Positions 35,465-47,953 of a stretch of 64,000 nucleotides of DNA are shown one piece after another. The DNA is from Trifolium pratense. Its lineage: Eukaryota > Streptophyta > Magnoliopsida > Fabales > Fabaceae. The stretch spans positions 38,663,362-38,727,361 of the forward strand of contig NC_060061.1 in the NCBI RefSeq assembly GCF_020283565.1, written 5' to 3'. Under the pieces are notes generated by a model that was given only the letters and a program-made list of their open reading frames with translations, was not told where the DNA came from and did no database searches. The translations under genes and the position numbers were made by a program. Each line of letters opens with the position of its first letter. Position 1 is the first letter of the stretch.

Positions 35465-36260
35465 CTTCCTCTATTCTATATTATAAGCAATTTATTTTTT
35501 TGTCTCAACAAAAACTACTCATTTTTATCATTTTCAAGAATGTACCAAAAAAAATAATTTAAGATTTACTTTTATTTATTCTCAAGAAATTTAATGCAAA
35601 TTGCATTTAATTTACTCTCTCACTTCTTTTCCCCATAACCAATAATCAATAAAAATTCTTTTTACATGATTATCAAAAAAAAAATTCTTTTTACATCATC
35701 CCATAAAATTAATTTCAAAGAAAACACAAAAAGTCATATTTTAAATTATCACATTTTATTTTTTTAATAAATGTTAATTTTTTATTGATTATTGGTTATG
35801 GGAAAAAGAATAAAATGTGATAATTTAAAGTATTTATTTTTTTTTTTTTTTTGATAAGCAAAATTGTATTATAAGTGAGTACAAGGGGTACTCAAACCCT
35901 TACAATACAGAGAAAAACATTAATAATTGCTTAAACATAATAAAGGATTAGTGCACCAATCGGAATAAGAATAAGCGGACTTAATACCGGCCCGACCACT
36001 AAACCAACACCACGAGATCACCATGATATTGTCAACCAACTCGGACACATTCGCCACCACCCCTCGAAAAATAATATTGTTTCTCAATCTCCAAATACTC
36101 CAATTAGTACTTAACCAAATCAAGTGTCGAACACGTCTACCTTTCTTTAATTTGATAATGTCACCACACGAAAGGAAATAATTTAAAGTATGACTTTTTG
36201 TGTTTTCTTTAAAGTATAATTTAAAGTATGACCCTATATTCTCATGTAATTCTCATTCTT
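35465..36260. mobile_element. Degenerate Stowaway-type MITE with partial inverted second copy
   Basis: The left end CTTCCTCTATTCTATATTATA after TA resembles the Stowaway ends elsewhere here, and the body (CTCTCACTTCTTTTCCCCAT, CAAAAAGTCA) matches the MITE at 61876-62155. From about 35785 the same phrases return inverted (ATTGGTTATGGGAAAAAG, GACTTTTTGTG), interrupted by a LINE fragment. The right edge is uncertain. Confidence 0.5.
35834..36177 (-). mobile_element. 5'-truncated LINE insertion with TSD
   Basis: A 344 bp insert flanked by the exact 14 bp repeat ATAATTTAAAGTAT (35820-35833 and 36178-36191). A T-run at about 35838-35852 is the poly(A) tail of a minus-strand copy. The minus strand encodes a LINE C-terminal fragment (STNWSIWRLRNNIIFRG, then DNIMVISWCWF) with no start or catalytic part. 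It inserted inside the degenerate MITE. Confidence 0.85.
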
Positions 36261-37310
36261 AATTGGTTTATAAATATAGGGTTTTAGGCACATGTTAAGA
36301 TGCATTTAATAACTTATGATCCATTTATTTTACTTTAAAAGAAGTAATATATAATCAACTTTAATAATTAAAAGTTATGATCCTACCATATTAAATTATA
36401 AATAAAATTTCAAGTTAATATATCAAATACAAAGCACTCAAATGTTTAATTAAATAAAAAAAAAAAGTTTAAGCAAAACAGGATTACTACTTTGTGAATT
36501 TTACATCTCCATTTTATACAAGTTGGGAATGTTACTGTAAAAAGAGGATAAAGAAAACTTGTAAAAAAGTCCTAACTTTCTTTAATTTTAGAGATGATTA
36601 TGTTACATCTCCATGTTCATACGCAAAAAAAAAAATGGTTTATATGATCAAACAATCTTTTTTGTGATTACATCTTATTAAATACATGTTATTATCAATC
36701 AATGTTTTAATTATGATTAAGGTGGAATAAATGGAATAATATCTAATTTAGTGCATATGTTAGGAGTTGAGATCAGCTCCATTAGTATATCCTCATTTTC
36801 CTTCATTAGTTGCCTAGATCTGTGACACGTGGCAATAAAACAAATCAACGGTTCAAGTTAAAAAAGAAAAAAATTGAAAGAAACATGTAAACTCTTTGCT
36901 AATCATTCACCACTATCATCTCCTTATTCCTTACTAATCAGGTCCCTCTTCTTCTTCTTCTTCCCTTACACAATTTCACTATTAGGATTCCTTGCTAATC
37001 ATTCACCGCCGTCATCTCCTTGCAACTCGCCGCTGAAATCAACTCTCCGTCTGTCTCAACACCATTCTCCGCCATCACCTCTCTTTGTCGGTACCAGCAC
37101 CGCTCGCTGTCACCCTCTCTATCCGTTTCGCCGTCGTCGCCGTCATTTTCACAGTTTCAGTTTAACGGTAAATGGTGATTTGATACATTAAAATGTTAAT
37201 AATTTGATACATTAGTTTCACTATAATAATTTGATACATGTTATCATTTGCCATAAATATAAATATGTTGTATTAAACAATATTATTTCTTATTTTCAGT
37301 ATAATTTAAT
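36261..37310. other. Non-coding; no supportable gene
   Basis: AT-rich. A frame at 36874-37191 is Ser/Pro/Leu-rich low complexity with an internal repeat (NHSPxSSP) and no splice or domain support. Confidence 0.45.
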
Positions 37311-37494
37311 GAAAAATGCTAAATAGTGTTCCCTCAGGCACTGGTTAAGATATCAATATGAAAATTTTATCTCGTAAATTGTGCTTTCAATGCTTTAAAA
37401 TATTTAAAGTTATTCTCTCTCATTATTACTTTTGTCATTTATTTCATTTTTTAATATGCTCAACAAATGTCCGGGACACTGATTAGCATGACCC
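37311..37494. mobile_element. Mutator-type MITE, family M copy 1
   Basis: Ends GAAAAATGCTAAATAGTGT and the inverse of ACACTGATTAGCATGACCC, flanked by an exact 9 bp repeat TAATTTAAT (37302-37310 and 37495-37503). Related copies lie at 46669-46843 and 62833-63019. A 9 bp TSD suggests Mutator. Confidence 0.8.
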
Positions 37495-37503
37495 TAATTT
37501 AAT

Positions 37504-37937
37504 TTACAATTTCTTTCATGATTAACCACACTGATATATAATGTCTAAATCTGCTCCTCACCGGTAGTGGTAGTTAGTATCATAATGATGTTTCTCCAAA
37601 TGAAAATGATAAGGCACCTTCTATACTTAAATTTTGTCATCTCCCTCCTTATAGTACCAACAGTATTATATTTGTCAACGTCCGATTAATGTTACAGCAC
37701 ATTTGCTTTTAATCTTTCTACCAAAGAAACGTACGGTTTGCTTTTAATGTCTATTTTCTTTTTGAATGTATATTGGTCATATATTAATTGATTAAATCCA
37801 AGAAGAGAGATGTATAATGTTTAAGAGGGGCATCCTCTATCCACACCACATTGGGCTACCCTGTTCCCTGTCCTACACGTAAGAGAAAAAATATAAAAAA
37901 ATAAAACAAAAATTTGAATAGTTTAGTAGCTAAAAAA

Positions 37938-37998
<61 letters not shown>

Positions 37999-39698
37999 GT
38001 TCCTATCAACTGAGTTAAACTTATGAGAACCAACCCTTAAACAACTTCTTATGATGAAAATATCGCTAAATATTGTTATTTTCATTATTTGATCAATAAA
38101 TTTTATTATTAATATTAAATTAAATGAGACATGATATCTAATGAAAAATATATATAAATTTATGTAAGTATAAGACTATTTTACTTATTCACATTAAATA
38201 AAATTTTTTTTTTTATCAAATAAAATATGTTTTTCATTGCCCCTTGAGCATAATTTAGTTCGAAGGGTTCTATCAAAAAAATAAAAAATAGTTGGAATGA
38301 ATATTACTATATGTAAGAGTCGGGTTTTGAAAATTCTATTACAAAACTTAACAGTAAAATTTAAATCACCGGACTATTTTAAGTTGTGTAAAAAAAGATT
38401 ATTTTAAATAAATAACTTTTTAATCAAATCAATCCCACAAAATGATTGACACAAATTAAGACCCTCTTTTTCCTCATTAAAGATGGGTATAGATCCTCAC
38501 AAGCATTTGGAATGAGTCTCAGTCATTAAAATAAAGATAGCAGATCTAAATTAACCTCATAAGCATGGGAGAGAATCCCCTCCAATACATTATTTTGTTC
38601 AATAGAATCTCAGCCCTACATTGTATCATCACTATAATTTAAATTTTTTTATTTAAAAAATGAATGATTAGATTTGAGACTGGACCTTCTGCGGTGAAAA
38701 CTGCACAGGAGAGGATCCATTCCCCATAAGCATTTGGGAAATTAGCCCCACCAGGAAATTGTGCACATGATGTGTCTTAGCATGGATTAGATAAGAAGAT
38801 ACTAACCGATTTATAGTGGGTTGCGGGCTGAGAAGAAGAAGATGGAGTGGTGGTGCGACTGCGTTTCTAACGAGTTTGCGACGGAGAAGAAGATACAACA
38901 TCGTTTTCTGCTTCTGCGTTTCAGATCTTACATTCCGAAGATGTTTTGACTTCGGATCGTATGATACAAAGTCCAAAAGCAGAAAAATTGTTGGGTTTAT
39001 GAGGGGTCTGGGAGCACTGCAGGGGGCCTAAAAAGCAATTTTCTAAATAGGTAGCCCAACAATAATCGAGCCAGCCTAGCCGATATATATTGTTTGTCCC
39101 ACTGGGCCGGGCTGGGCCGATCCAGCCCATTTGACAGCTCTAGAGACCCCTGAGGATGATGATGAGTGAAGTAAGCCACAATTTCGTGAAAAGTAACATC
39201 TTTAAAAACAAAGTACTTACGAGAATCCAACATAGTTAAATGCTGCTTATAAGTATGACTAGAGGGGTATTAAATAATTAAATTCACTAAATGTCACATC
39301 ATTATATTTATATCCTCAAAAATTGATAACGACATAATTGAAGAGAGTAAAAAATGCAGAGGATCACAATTAATAAATAAGGTGTTATATCCCATCAAAA
39401 ATTAAAAGAAAAAAAAAAGGTATTGTGAAATTACAAGTTTAGAGTTTAGACTATGGTTGAGAATTGGTTGGTTGCAGATTGAAAATCACCAACTAATAAA
39501 AACTGCAAACCATTTAAATTGGGCACAATTCTAACCATGTGGCGGATAGATCGGATCGGTTGTTACATATTACATTGTTGTTACATCTTAAACTCCATTT
39601 AATCCAAAAATTCATATTCTTCAAATAGTTTGACCCTCGAAAATTCAAATACTTCAATTCCTATTCTTCAAATAGTACAATATTCATAAACTTTAGAC
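37504..39698. other. Non-coding; (AT)n microsatellite and element debris
   Basis: (TA)n runs from about 37941 to 37996. The segment 38780-39010 is GC-richer with short frames on both strands, none convincing. The right-hand end of a hAT-like repeat (GCCCATTTGACAGCTCTAGA, near 39126-39145) resembles the ends of the element at 52218-54061, but no left partner is present here. Confidence 0.45.
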
Positions 39699-40663
39699 CA
39701 ATGTTTATAAAACCGGACCGGACCGGCCGGTCCAACCGGTTCGACCGAGAACCGGGCCTAGCACCGGTCCGGCTAGCCTTCCAGAACCGGCAGTCTGCAA
39801 AACCGCTCAAAAAACCGTAAAAACCGGTGCGAACCGGTAAAAACCGGATGAACCAGTGAACCGGTGCCGGTTTTGTCTAACCGGCCGGTCCAATTTATTT
39901 AATAAAAAAACATAATTTTTTTTTTTCGATTTCCAGTACAGACAATAGTTAAAAAATTGCGATTTTTTTTTTTTAAAAAAAGCTTGCACTTTTAATCCCC
40001 AAATCCTCCTTCTCTATCATGATGATATAGATCCATCAGTTTAAGACCAGCACAGTTCTTTATTTTTACACCATTTAAGAAGAGGTAGAGTTTGAGAAGT
40101 TTTTCGGGTTGGATAATACATATGGTTCTGCATAATCTCTTTGCAATTGTTTCTTGTTTCTATTTCTGTGTAACATTGTTGCTGAAACAACAATTATTAA
40201 TTTAAGTATCAACCTTTAAGGCAAAAAAAAAAAAAGAGTTTGAGAAGAAGAAGAAGAAAAGGTAGGTATAGAATTTGAGATGCAGAATCTGGAAAAACAT
40301 AGAGTAAAAATAGGGAGAGGAAAGTGATGTTGCGGCTGTGAACTGTCTTTGGCTAATTAGGTTTAGTTAAAAGTACTCCTATATATATTGCCTAATTTGC
40401 CTTGTGTTTTGTTGAACAAATGTATTGGGTTTTTCTTTCTTTGAGGCAATAAATATATTGGGTCATACTATCCAATTCTGTTTTTAAAAAACTACTACTA
40501 TGATGAATTTTATTTATAAAAATTATTATTTATGAAGTTTAATATTATATTTATTTATTATTCCGGTTCGATCGGTTTAATAGCGGTCCAACCGATCCGA
40601 CCAATTGAACCGTGAACCGGAGGTCACACCGGTTCGACCTCCGGTCCGGTTTTTAAAACATTG
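39699..40663. mobile_element. Non-autonomous hAT-like element with CCGG-rich ends
   Basis: An exact 8 bp duplication CTTTAGAC (39691-39698 and 40664-40671) flanks 965 bp with inverted ends CAATGTTTATAAAACCGGAC and the reverse of GTCCGGTTTTTAAAACATTG. Both subterminal regions (39712-39890 and 40563-40650) are full of AACCGG / CCGGTT motifs. The interior is non-coding. Confidence 0.88.
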
Positions 40664-40945
40664 CTTTAGACCCTTGGACTATGAACTCCCAAATTTAGAC
40701 CACAAAATTAACGCTTAATATACAAAACACTCCTCCAAATAGGTATATTCCAAAAAAATTCATTAATAAATAGTGATATTATTATTCAACCAAATTGTAT
40801 AGACATATATATACTACATCTATTATTATCCAACGATTGATATTATAAATTAGAATTTAAGTTCTCTACTTAATTAATGTTGATAATAAATTGACAAATA
40901 ATGAACTTCCTCTCACTTGCTCCTCTCTTTCTCCACATAGAATGT

Positions 40946-43900
40946 CTATTTAATCTTTGTTTTGTTGGGAATCTCCATCGATGCTTTTGATATGGCTTCA
41001 AAGGCTCTTACCATGCACAATTTAAACTTTTGCTCATCAATCAAGTCTTTCTGTGTTTTCAAAGTAATTCTTAATGTTCTTGCATAGCTCATAACTGCAA
41101 TGTCTATACTCTGCAACCACCAAGGATAACATGTTAGAATAACACATTCATATATTCATATTGTTCTAAAAAAACATGCTAGCTAAAATCTATCTCTTCT
41201 TAATTAGGCTTTTTAAGATAGAGAGAGATTAGCAAAAACCAGAGAGATAAAGATAATGGTTACCTCAGGTGCACCAGACATTATAAAGTACAAGCCTTTT
41301 ACAGGATGATTTGCCAAAGCCATAGGTTCCACAGGCCCAATCAAATTGGACATAACAACACTTGAGTTTCTCAATGTGGTATATATATGTTTTGCAACTG
41401 CCTGCAATACATGTTAATATAGCTCAAGCCTTTCAAAAACATGAAACAAATGAAAGATTTAAGGCTTGTTTACTTTTTCCATTCCAAATTACTTCACATG
41501 TGTGTGATGTACACATCTGGAAAAAAAAAAAAAACTTAACTAATATATGTATATACGTATACAGGAACTTTTGTCTCGTCTATAGTATAGTTTCTAAATC
41601 ATATTCGTTTTTTTGGGAAAATGCACATGTATCTAAAGGCACATGTTAAGAAATTAAATGTAATAATATTCATCTAAAATGCTGCACGAAAATTGTAACC
41701 TAAACATTTAGTCAACAGTCGTACACTCGACGGTTGGAAATATGTTGGTCAATGTTTTATGCCGTTGCCGAAAGCTAAAAATGTTGTAGTGCAAGAGGGT
41801 TATTTTTTTAAAGAAAATACGGGATATATAAAGTTGCTCCCAAAGACTAATATTATGGTGAATATACCAAGTGAACCTATACATATACATACCTCGTGTC
41901 CTCTTAATTTCAGCATCATGTCTAAAACCCATTCAATAAGAAAAACAGTGAAAGTATTTCTCTTCCTCTTGATTATTTTTTGTGCTTTCCAAATAAATTC
42001 TAGGGGGTTTGATAGGCTGGTTTGGCTTAAATTTGGGATTGATAAATGTAAGAAAGAAATATGATTCCCCCATGGAGATTTTGAATCGGCCTTCATCATA
42101 TCTTGGACTGATTGGTAACTTCCAATATTCCTAGTACTAAGCAACACCAATCCTGTTGAGTTTGATGATCTTGCCTTATTGTCAATTTCTTGCATGTATA
42201 GCCTAATCCCATAGAAAATAACCCCAGTAATCACATCATTTATTGTCTGCAATACCGAAAAAATCATATTAATTAGAACTAATTTAAGCTTAAGATGAAA
42301 CATGTATAGTACTACCACAATTGAAAAACTATAAGAACGTAGATCATATACAAACTTACAAAATCTATTCATATTTAAATTAATATTAGGTTTAATTGTA
42401 CTTTTGGTCCACAAATTTTATAAGATTCACAATTTTGATCCTCTATTTTAAAATCAAACATTCTTGCCCCCATATTTTGATTTTTTTTTCCACTTTTGGT
42501 CCCCCACCCCATTTTCTAACCAGTTGGCAGGAAAAACGTTGATCTGACAGTATCCATGTGGCAAAACAAGTACACGTCAGCAAATATATTATTTTTAATA
42601 CTCCCTCCGTCCTAAAATAAATGATTTATTTTTCACTTTGTCTACTATTCATATAACCTCCTTTGAGTGTATTTTGCTACTAATATGTATATGTAAATAT
42701 TAGCATATGAGATGTTTGATTTGTCTTGATGAGTATTTTAAAAATATATAATTTTTATAATTTTTAATAATAGATATTAATAATTAAAGTTGTGCAATGG
42801 CAAACATGAAGGTGGTCAACTAGGTCATTTATTTTGGAACGGAGTGAGTAACGGATAAAATTTAAAACAATTAAGTAATTAAAAAAAATAAAGTAACAAG
42901 AGAAAAACCTAGATCTCCATATTCCAAAGTTTATTTTATTTTTTTAAAATTACTTAATTGTTTTAAATTTTATTTATTATTAAAAATAATATATTTGCTG
43001 ACTTTTTTGCCACATGAATACTACCGCATCAGCGTTTTTTCTGTCAGTTGGTTAAAAAATGGGGTAGGGGACCAAAAGTGCAAAAGAAATAAAAATGGCG
43101 GGGGGGGGGGAGGAGGGGGGCAAAAATGTTTGATTTTTAAATTGGAGGATCAAAATCGTGGATCTTATAAAATAGGGGGACCGAAAGTGCAATTAAACCT
43201 TAACCTTACTACATGGTATTTTGTATCAATAGGTTGTCAACCAAAAATACATCTGTATGTGTTACATGAAATATGCTCACATATTACGTGCATAACCAAA
43301 CCCACAATTACATTTTTACGCGTTAGGTGAAATATGCTCATATATTACATGAAGTTATAGATAAACAATATTAATAAGCCATAAATAGCAAAACACAAAA
43401 AACCATATGGCTTACCACTCCAAGTTTAGACTTGATTGTTTTGATTTCATCAAGAGAGAATGTTAGGTTTGTAAGTGCACAAGGAAGAAACTCTGAACCT
43501 TCCTCTCCATTCCATATAGGTGTTTTGTCATCTTCAATTATTGAGCTTTTGGCTATACTCCATCCAAAATCAAAGATGGAATTAAAAATTGAGAAAATAG
43601 TTGAAGGGAACAACTTGAAAAAACCTTTCTTGGGAGTTAACAATTGCGATGATTTGCGATTAGGAAAAGACAAAGGAAGAGAAGAGTCATCAGCTCTATG
43701 AAGACAAGAAAGAAGAGCACCCATGAGAGAGTAACCATCACCAAGTGCATGATGAAGTTTGAATATTATAGTGAAAGCAGCATTGCTTGTTGGATACTTT
43801 ATCAAATGAATTTCCCAAAGTGGTTTGTTTTGTGGTGTCCTTTCTATTAATATTTTTGAAACATAATCATCAAAATCTTTGTCATAAAATTCTGTTGACT

Positions 43901-44279
43901 CAATTTTGGGGAATATTGGAACCTTTAGATGATCTTCAGGATTTACCTCTACTTTTTTCCACTTCATTTTTTCATCTTTGTCTCTCACCTATATTTATTT
44001 TGCATGCATATATAGCATATATGCACATGTTAATATTATTTTTTTTATAAGCAAAAATTTGTAACGAAAAATAAAGAACATATAAGTAAGTACCATTATA
44101 GAGGAGAAGCGTGGATTAATAGGTAAGAAAACATGTTGAAGCAAATACATAGCTTGATCGTCGTCAATTGGAATTTCTAATTCCAAAAATCCAAAAACAT
44201 ATGAACATAAGGGTGCTGTGTTGAAGTATTGTCCACTTGGACTAACCGGCTCTCTTACTTCTTCTTCAATGTTGTCCAT
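40946..44279 (-). CDS. WSD1-like wax ester synthase / diacylglycerol acyltransferase, five exons, 471 aa
   Basis: WSD proteins transfer a fatty acyl group from acyl-CoA to a fatty alcohol (wax ester) or diacylglycerol, usually at the ER, for cuticular wax. Exons on the minus strand: 44094-44279, 43416-43988, 41893-42246, 41264-41401 and 40946-41110; all junctions are GT-AG in phase 0, totalling 1416 nt. Motifs: KPLWEIHL near residues 117-124, the catalytic HHALGDG at about 141-147, TINDVITG near 254-261, and the C-terminal WSD domain with NSSVVMSNLIGPVEP and LRITLK. Length fits the family (about 480 aa). ATG 44279 is the first Met of exon 1, with a TATA box about 75 nt upstream. Intron 2 (42247-43415) carries nested MITEs. 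No lesion was seen. Which substrate it prefers cannot be read from sequence. Confidence 0.93.
42389..43199. mobile_element. TIR element in WSD intron 2, TTA-flanked
   Basis: Inverted ends GGTTTAATTG followed by TACTTTTGGTCC, and the inverse of GGGACCGAAAGTGCAATTAAACC, are flanked by TTA (42386-42388 and 43200-43202). The inner arms also pair (TTTTCTAACCAGTTGGCAGG against GTCAGTTGGTTAAAAAATGG). A Stowaway MITE at 42601-42848 splits it. A G-run of ten at about 43100-43109 lies in the right arm. Confidence 0.75.
42601..42848. mobile_element. Stowaway-like MITE nested in the intronic TIR element
   Basis: Ends CTCCCTCCGTCCTAAAATAA and the inverse of TTATTTTGGAACGGAGTGAG, flanked by TA (42599-42600 and 42849-42850). 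248 bp. Confidence 0.85.
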
Positions 44280-44348
44280 TGATTATAGTACTATGCACTA
44301 CACAACGTGCAGTGTTGGAAAGTAGAGAGTAATTAACTTGTCTCCAAG

Positions 44349-44358
44349 TATATAAAGA
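44349..44358 (-). promoter_or_regulatory. TATA box of the WSD1-like gene
   Basis: The minus strand reads CTTTATATACTTGG, about 70-80 nt before the ATG at 44279, a normal distance for a plant core promoter. Confidence 0.5.
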
Positions 44359-44379
44359 TTCGAAACTGGTCTCTGGGTA

Positions 44380-46211
44380 CTTATAGAATTCTAGCACAAG
44401 TTAAACCCTCACTTCTAGTGTGACATTCATTGGTTAAAATTTTAAAAAGATGGTCCAAGCATATATCTCTCCAATATGATCTTGGATTTGGATTAGCTAC
44501 TATGGAGAAAGCATTCAGTTTCACATTGTTTTGAATCTCAGCTATCAATTTATGATTGGACATCTCAGATTAAATAAAGAAAAATAACACTAAAAGTATA
44601 TCTCATCAATTAGATCGTGATCGGACGGTTTAGATGCATTACTGCGTCACGCAATAACTGCACCAAATCTGATTCCTATGAACTGATAGTTTTTTATTTT
44701 TTTTATTTTTTAAGTAGTCTAATGTCTAGAATTTTTTTAAGATGAATGAGTTGGAATATCAAGGTTTAAACTTGAATTCTTTCATATTACATCAAACGTC
44801 TCTACTACCTGAAGTTAGGTTTGAGAGAAGAGTTCAAATTACAACCATTTAACAAATATTAATCTTATTATATTTAAGGTGAATAAGTGGAAACAAAATT
44901 TAAAATGAATAAGTGGAAGTATCAAGAAGATCGAAAAATATTAGTCTTATTATTTAATAAATTTTAATAAAATTATATTTGAGAAAAGTTCAAATTACAA
45001 CCACCTAACATTTGAGTATTATATATAAAATTTATTATTAGATTAAAATTTTTATATCATATAAATTATTTATGTGAATTAAAAATAAAAAATAATATAT
45101 TATTGATTTTTTTTTTTTGACGAAATATATTATTGATATAGGAGTACACTACAAATTTTAATATTTTTCTTTTTATCTTAATCACACAGGCTGGCTCTAT
45201 AAACCACAAACCATAATGAGTAAATGAAATTGGACCCACCAGTTTTAAAATGGTGTGGTTGAACTATAATGAGTAAATGAAAGGATCCACCAGTTTTAAA
45301 ATGGTGTGGTCGAACGACTGACATGGTGATAAATGTCTCTGACAATATGCACGACAAATGATTCATTCATTTTGGCCTTCTTCACTAAAAACTCCAGCAA
45401 ACCAGTACTACCTTGTACAATTTTAAATTACATCTTTTACAATCTAGTAAAAAACTAAAAATCATTTTTAAATTCTCGTTATTTTACACTTGTTATTCTA
45501 CATATGGCCACGATACACGGGTTAATGCTAAAAGTGGTCACCGTAGATTGGTGTGTATAAAATTATTTGAAATTTTAATGACTATCGTTAATATTTTTGA
45601 GAAGTAAAAAATTATGACTATCTTAATTTTTACAGCTAAAAAATGACATGATTGGTGTTGGTTTGATACGAGTCATATTTTTATTTTTCGTTATTTTAAT
45701 CAAATCAGTGACAATTAAGTCATTATTTCACCATAAAAATAAAGATGATCATCAACTTATACTTCAAAACAATAATATATATCGTCATTAAAACTTTAAA
45801 TATTTTTTAAATATTGATCCACCATGGAGCACCGTAGTAGTGGTCCATATTAGAATTGTCTATGTACTAAACTAGATCTTGAAACCTATAGGAATATCAT
45901 GAAACACATGCAAGCCGGTGAATCTGGTATGGTATAAAGTTGGTCATGCTGACATATGCCCTTAAGGCACATGTTAACGATACTTTAAATAGTATTTATG
46001 TCTTAAACAAATTAATTTTTTCCTTCAAAAAATATTAAATGCATAACTTTTAATACAAACTTACTATATATAAATGCCCTAAGAACACATATTAGATTTT
46101 CCCTAAAAATTATTTTGACCGATATGGGCATCAAGAGTTAAAAGAGGGATGAATTCTTAGGAAGAAAAAGAAGAGGAGGTGATATAGTGCGGGGATGTAT
46201 GATAAAAATTT
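44380..46211. other. WSD upstream region; non-coding
   Basis: AT-rich. A tandem duplication of about 55 bp lies at 45209-45316 (unit includes CACCAGTTTTAAAATGGTGT). A degenerate SINE-like stretch may occur near 44710-44830. No gene recognised. Confidence 0.45.
45209..45316. repeat. Tandem duplication, ~55 bp x2
   Basis: Both copies carry ATAATGAGTAAATGAAA and CCACCAGTTTTAAAATGGTG, then TGGT(T/C)GAAC; the first copy has a few additional bases. Confidence 0.75.
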
Positions 46212-46261
46212 TACATTTATCTCTTTACCTCAACATATTTTAAAATATTCTCATTCTACTC

Positions 46262-46362
46262 TTATATTAAAGTGTGTTGGTATGTTAAAAGTGTGCTGGT
46301 ATGTTAAAAGTGTGTTGGTATATTAATTAAAGTGTGCTGGTATGTTAAAAGTATGTTGGTAC
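46262..46362. repeat. Tandem repeat, ~19 bp unit (left TIR)
   Basis: Repeats of AAGTGTGTTGGTATGTTAA with T/C variation. The inverted equivalent is at 49128-49291. Confidence 0.8.
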
Positions 46363-46668
46363 TGCATCTGCATCTTCTTTTTGTAATTTTGATTTTGAGA
46401 TTGTATTTGACACTTGTCCTGTCAATTTATTTGAGCGATTTCTGACCTCAAGCCCCAATTCCAACCCTGAAAGAATATTTCTCATCTTTACTCTTTGTCT
46501 TTATTTTCATTTGTGTTTTTCTTTATTATTGATTTATTTTACTTTTGTTATTAACTATTTGATTCCAATATTGTGTTGTTCCTCAATCCTTGGAAATAAA
46601 GCTGAAGTTTGATTCAATGTCATTATGCTTATGCACATTTTAATTTTAATCCTTTCTATTTTATTATA

Positions 46669-46843
46669 GGAAAATGCTAAACAGTGCCCCGGGGGCACTG
46701 TTTAAGGAACCAAATATAGTAATATCATATTAAAGTTTGTGCAGTCAACACCTCGAAAGTCTAAAAAGTGTTATTTTCAATTTTAAAATTTCCTTTTTTG
46801 GTTTCCTTAACCAGTGCCCCGGGGGCACCGGTTAGCATGACCC
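46669..46843. mobile_element. Mutator-type MITE, family M copy 2
   Basis: Ends GGAAAATGCTAAACAGTGCC and the inverse of GGCACCGGTTAGCATGACCC, flanked by the exact 9 bp repeat TTTATTATA (46660-46668 and 46844-46852). Both ends contain CCCCGGGGGC. 175 bp. Confidence 0.87.
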
Positions 46844-46995
46844 TTTATTATATCTTTGTTATTAATTACTGTTAAGTATGATGCATAGATGGATACTATT
46901 GTATCTTATTGAAAACCAAGGGCTTATGTCAGGACTGAAGCATCTGATACACTCCTATTGTAAGATACTTAATTTACATTTTTTTTTCTCTCTAA

Positions 46996-47888
46996 GTGTG
47001 TGTTTGGTTTAGTGGTGGCTAGAATTAAGTTTGGTAGAATTGAGTTTGACAGAATTGATTTTGGTTAAAAATGAATTGAGTTAAATTGATTTATGTTTGG
47101 ATACATTTGTGTAGAAGTGATTCTCATGAACTCATATTCTTTGGATAGTTTGAATAATAATTACTTTTGGATGTGCAAATTACCAAAATGGGTTTTACTT
47201 ATATTTAAAACAATATATTTTATTTGTATTATAGATAATTATTTAAATTTAATAAAAAAATTAATAGATTGCTAAACAAATATTCAATAAAATGTGATAA
47301 TAATTATATTAAAATATGGGCCTATTTATTGTAACAAAAATATGATATTTAAATTTAATAAACACTATTTTTGGACGGTAAATTTAATAAACTCTACTTC
47401 TTTTTTGTATTTTAATGAATTTATAACAGTATGTTTTAATTTAAACATCATTTTAAGGTAATACTAGGTGTAATTTGTTCTGCTTCCGCTTTTATTTTTA
47501 TATATATCCATTTATTTATAATAATATACTAGTAGTACTTTCACTTTTGTTTTTGTTTATTATTAAAGAAATTAAAGAAATGGGTAAAACCCAACTACCC
47601 TCTCTTCTCCAACCACAGGAAATACGTTTTTCTGCAACATACATAAAAACCGGCAAAGTGAAAGCAGTGATTCTGAAAGGGTAAAGTTGGGATATTGCAA
47701 TTAGCTTTCAAGAATTGATTTTGGCCAGACGCAAAAGTTAGGAATAGTTGCTTCGGCTAGAATTGATTCTAAGCTCCAAAATCAATTTTACAATCCAGAT
47801 CCAAACATCTTAAAATTATGCAAATTCACGTTTGAACACTGTTGACGCGCGTTTGGCTGTGCATAACGTAGAACCAAACAAGCACTTA
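46996..47888. mobile_element. MITE-like block with GTTTGGTT inverted ends
   Basis: The left end CTAAGTGTGTGTTTGGTT pairs with the inverse of the right end AACCAAACAAGCACTTAG. Subterminal AGAATTGATTTTGG-type motifs occur near both ends (47037-47066, 47709-47725, 47760-47790). About 0.89 kb, non-coding; the TSD is not clear. Confidence 0.5.
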
Positions 47889-47953
47889 GATTCCTAACAT
47901 CCATTCACTCTTCATTTTGTAGCCTGACATTCTTTTTCATTTTGTGATTTCAG

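Noticed and set aside
36874..37191. 105-codon frame rich in Ser, Pro and Leu
   Set aside because: Low-complexity with an internal repeat and no supporting signals.
38816..39233. Overlapping frames on both strands considered as a gene fragment
   Set aside because: No domain, frames conflict, and the right part is the end of a hAT-like repeat (GACAGCTCTA).
41759..42414. Frames overlapping WSD exon 3 and its introns, including a long minus-strand read-through
   Set aside because: The plus-strand frame is antisense; the minus frame runs past the acceptor at 42246 into intron sequence.
43432..43701. 89-codon plus-strand frame
   Set aside because: Antisense to WSD exon 2.
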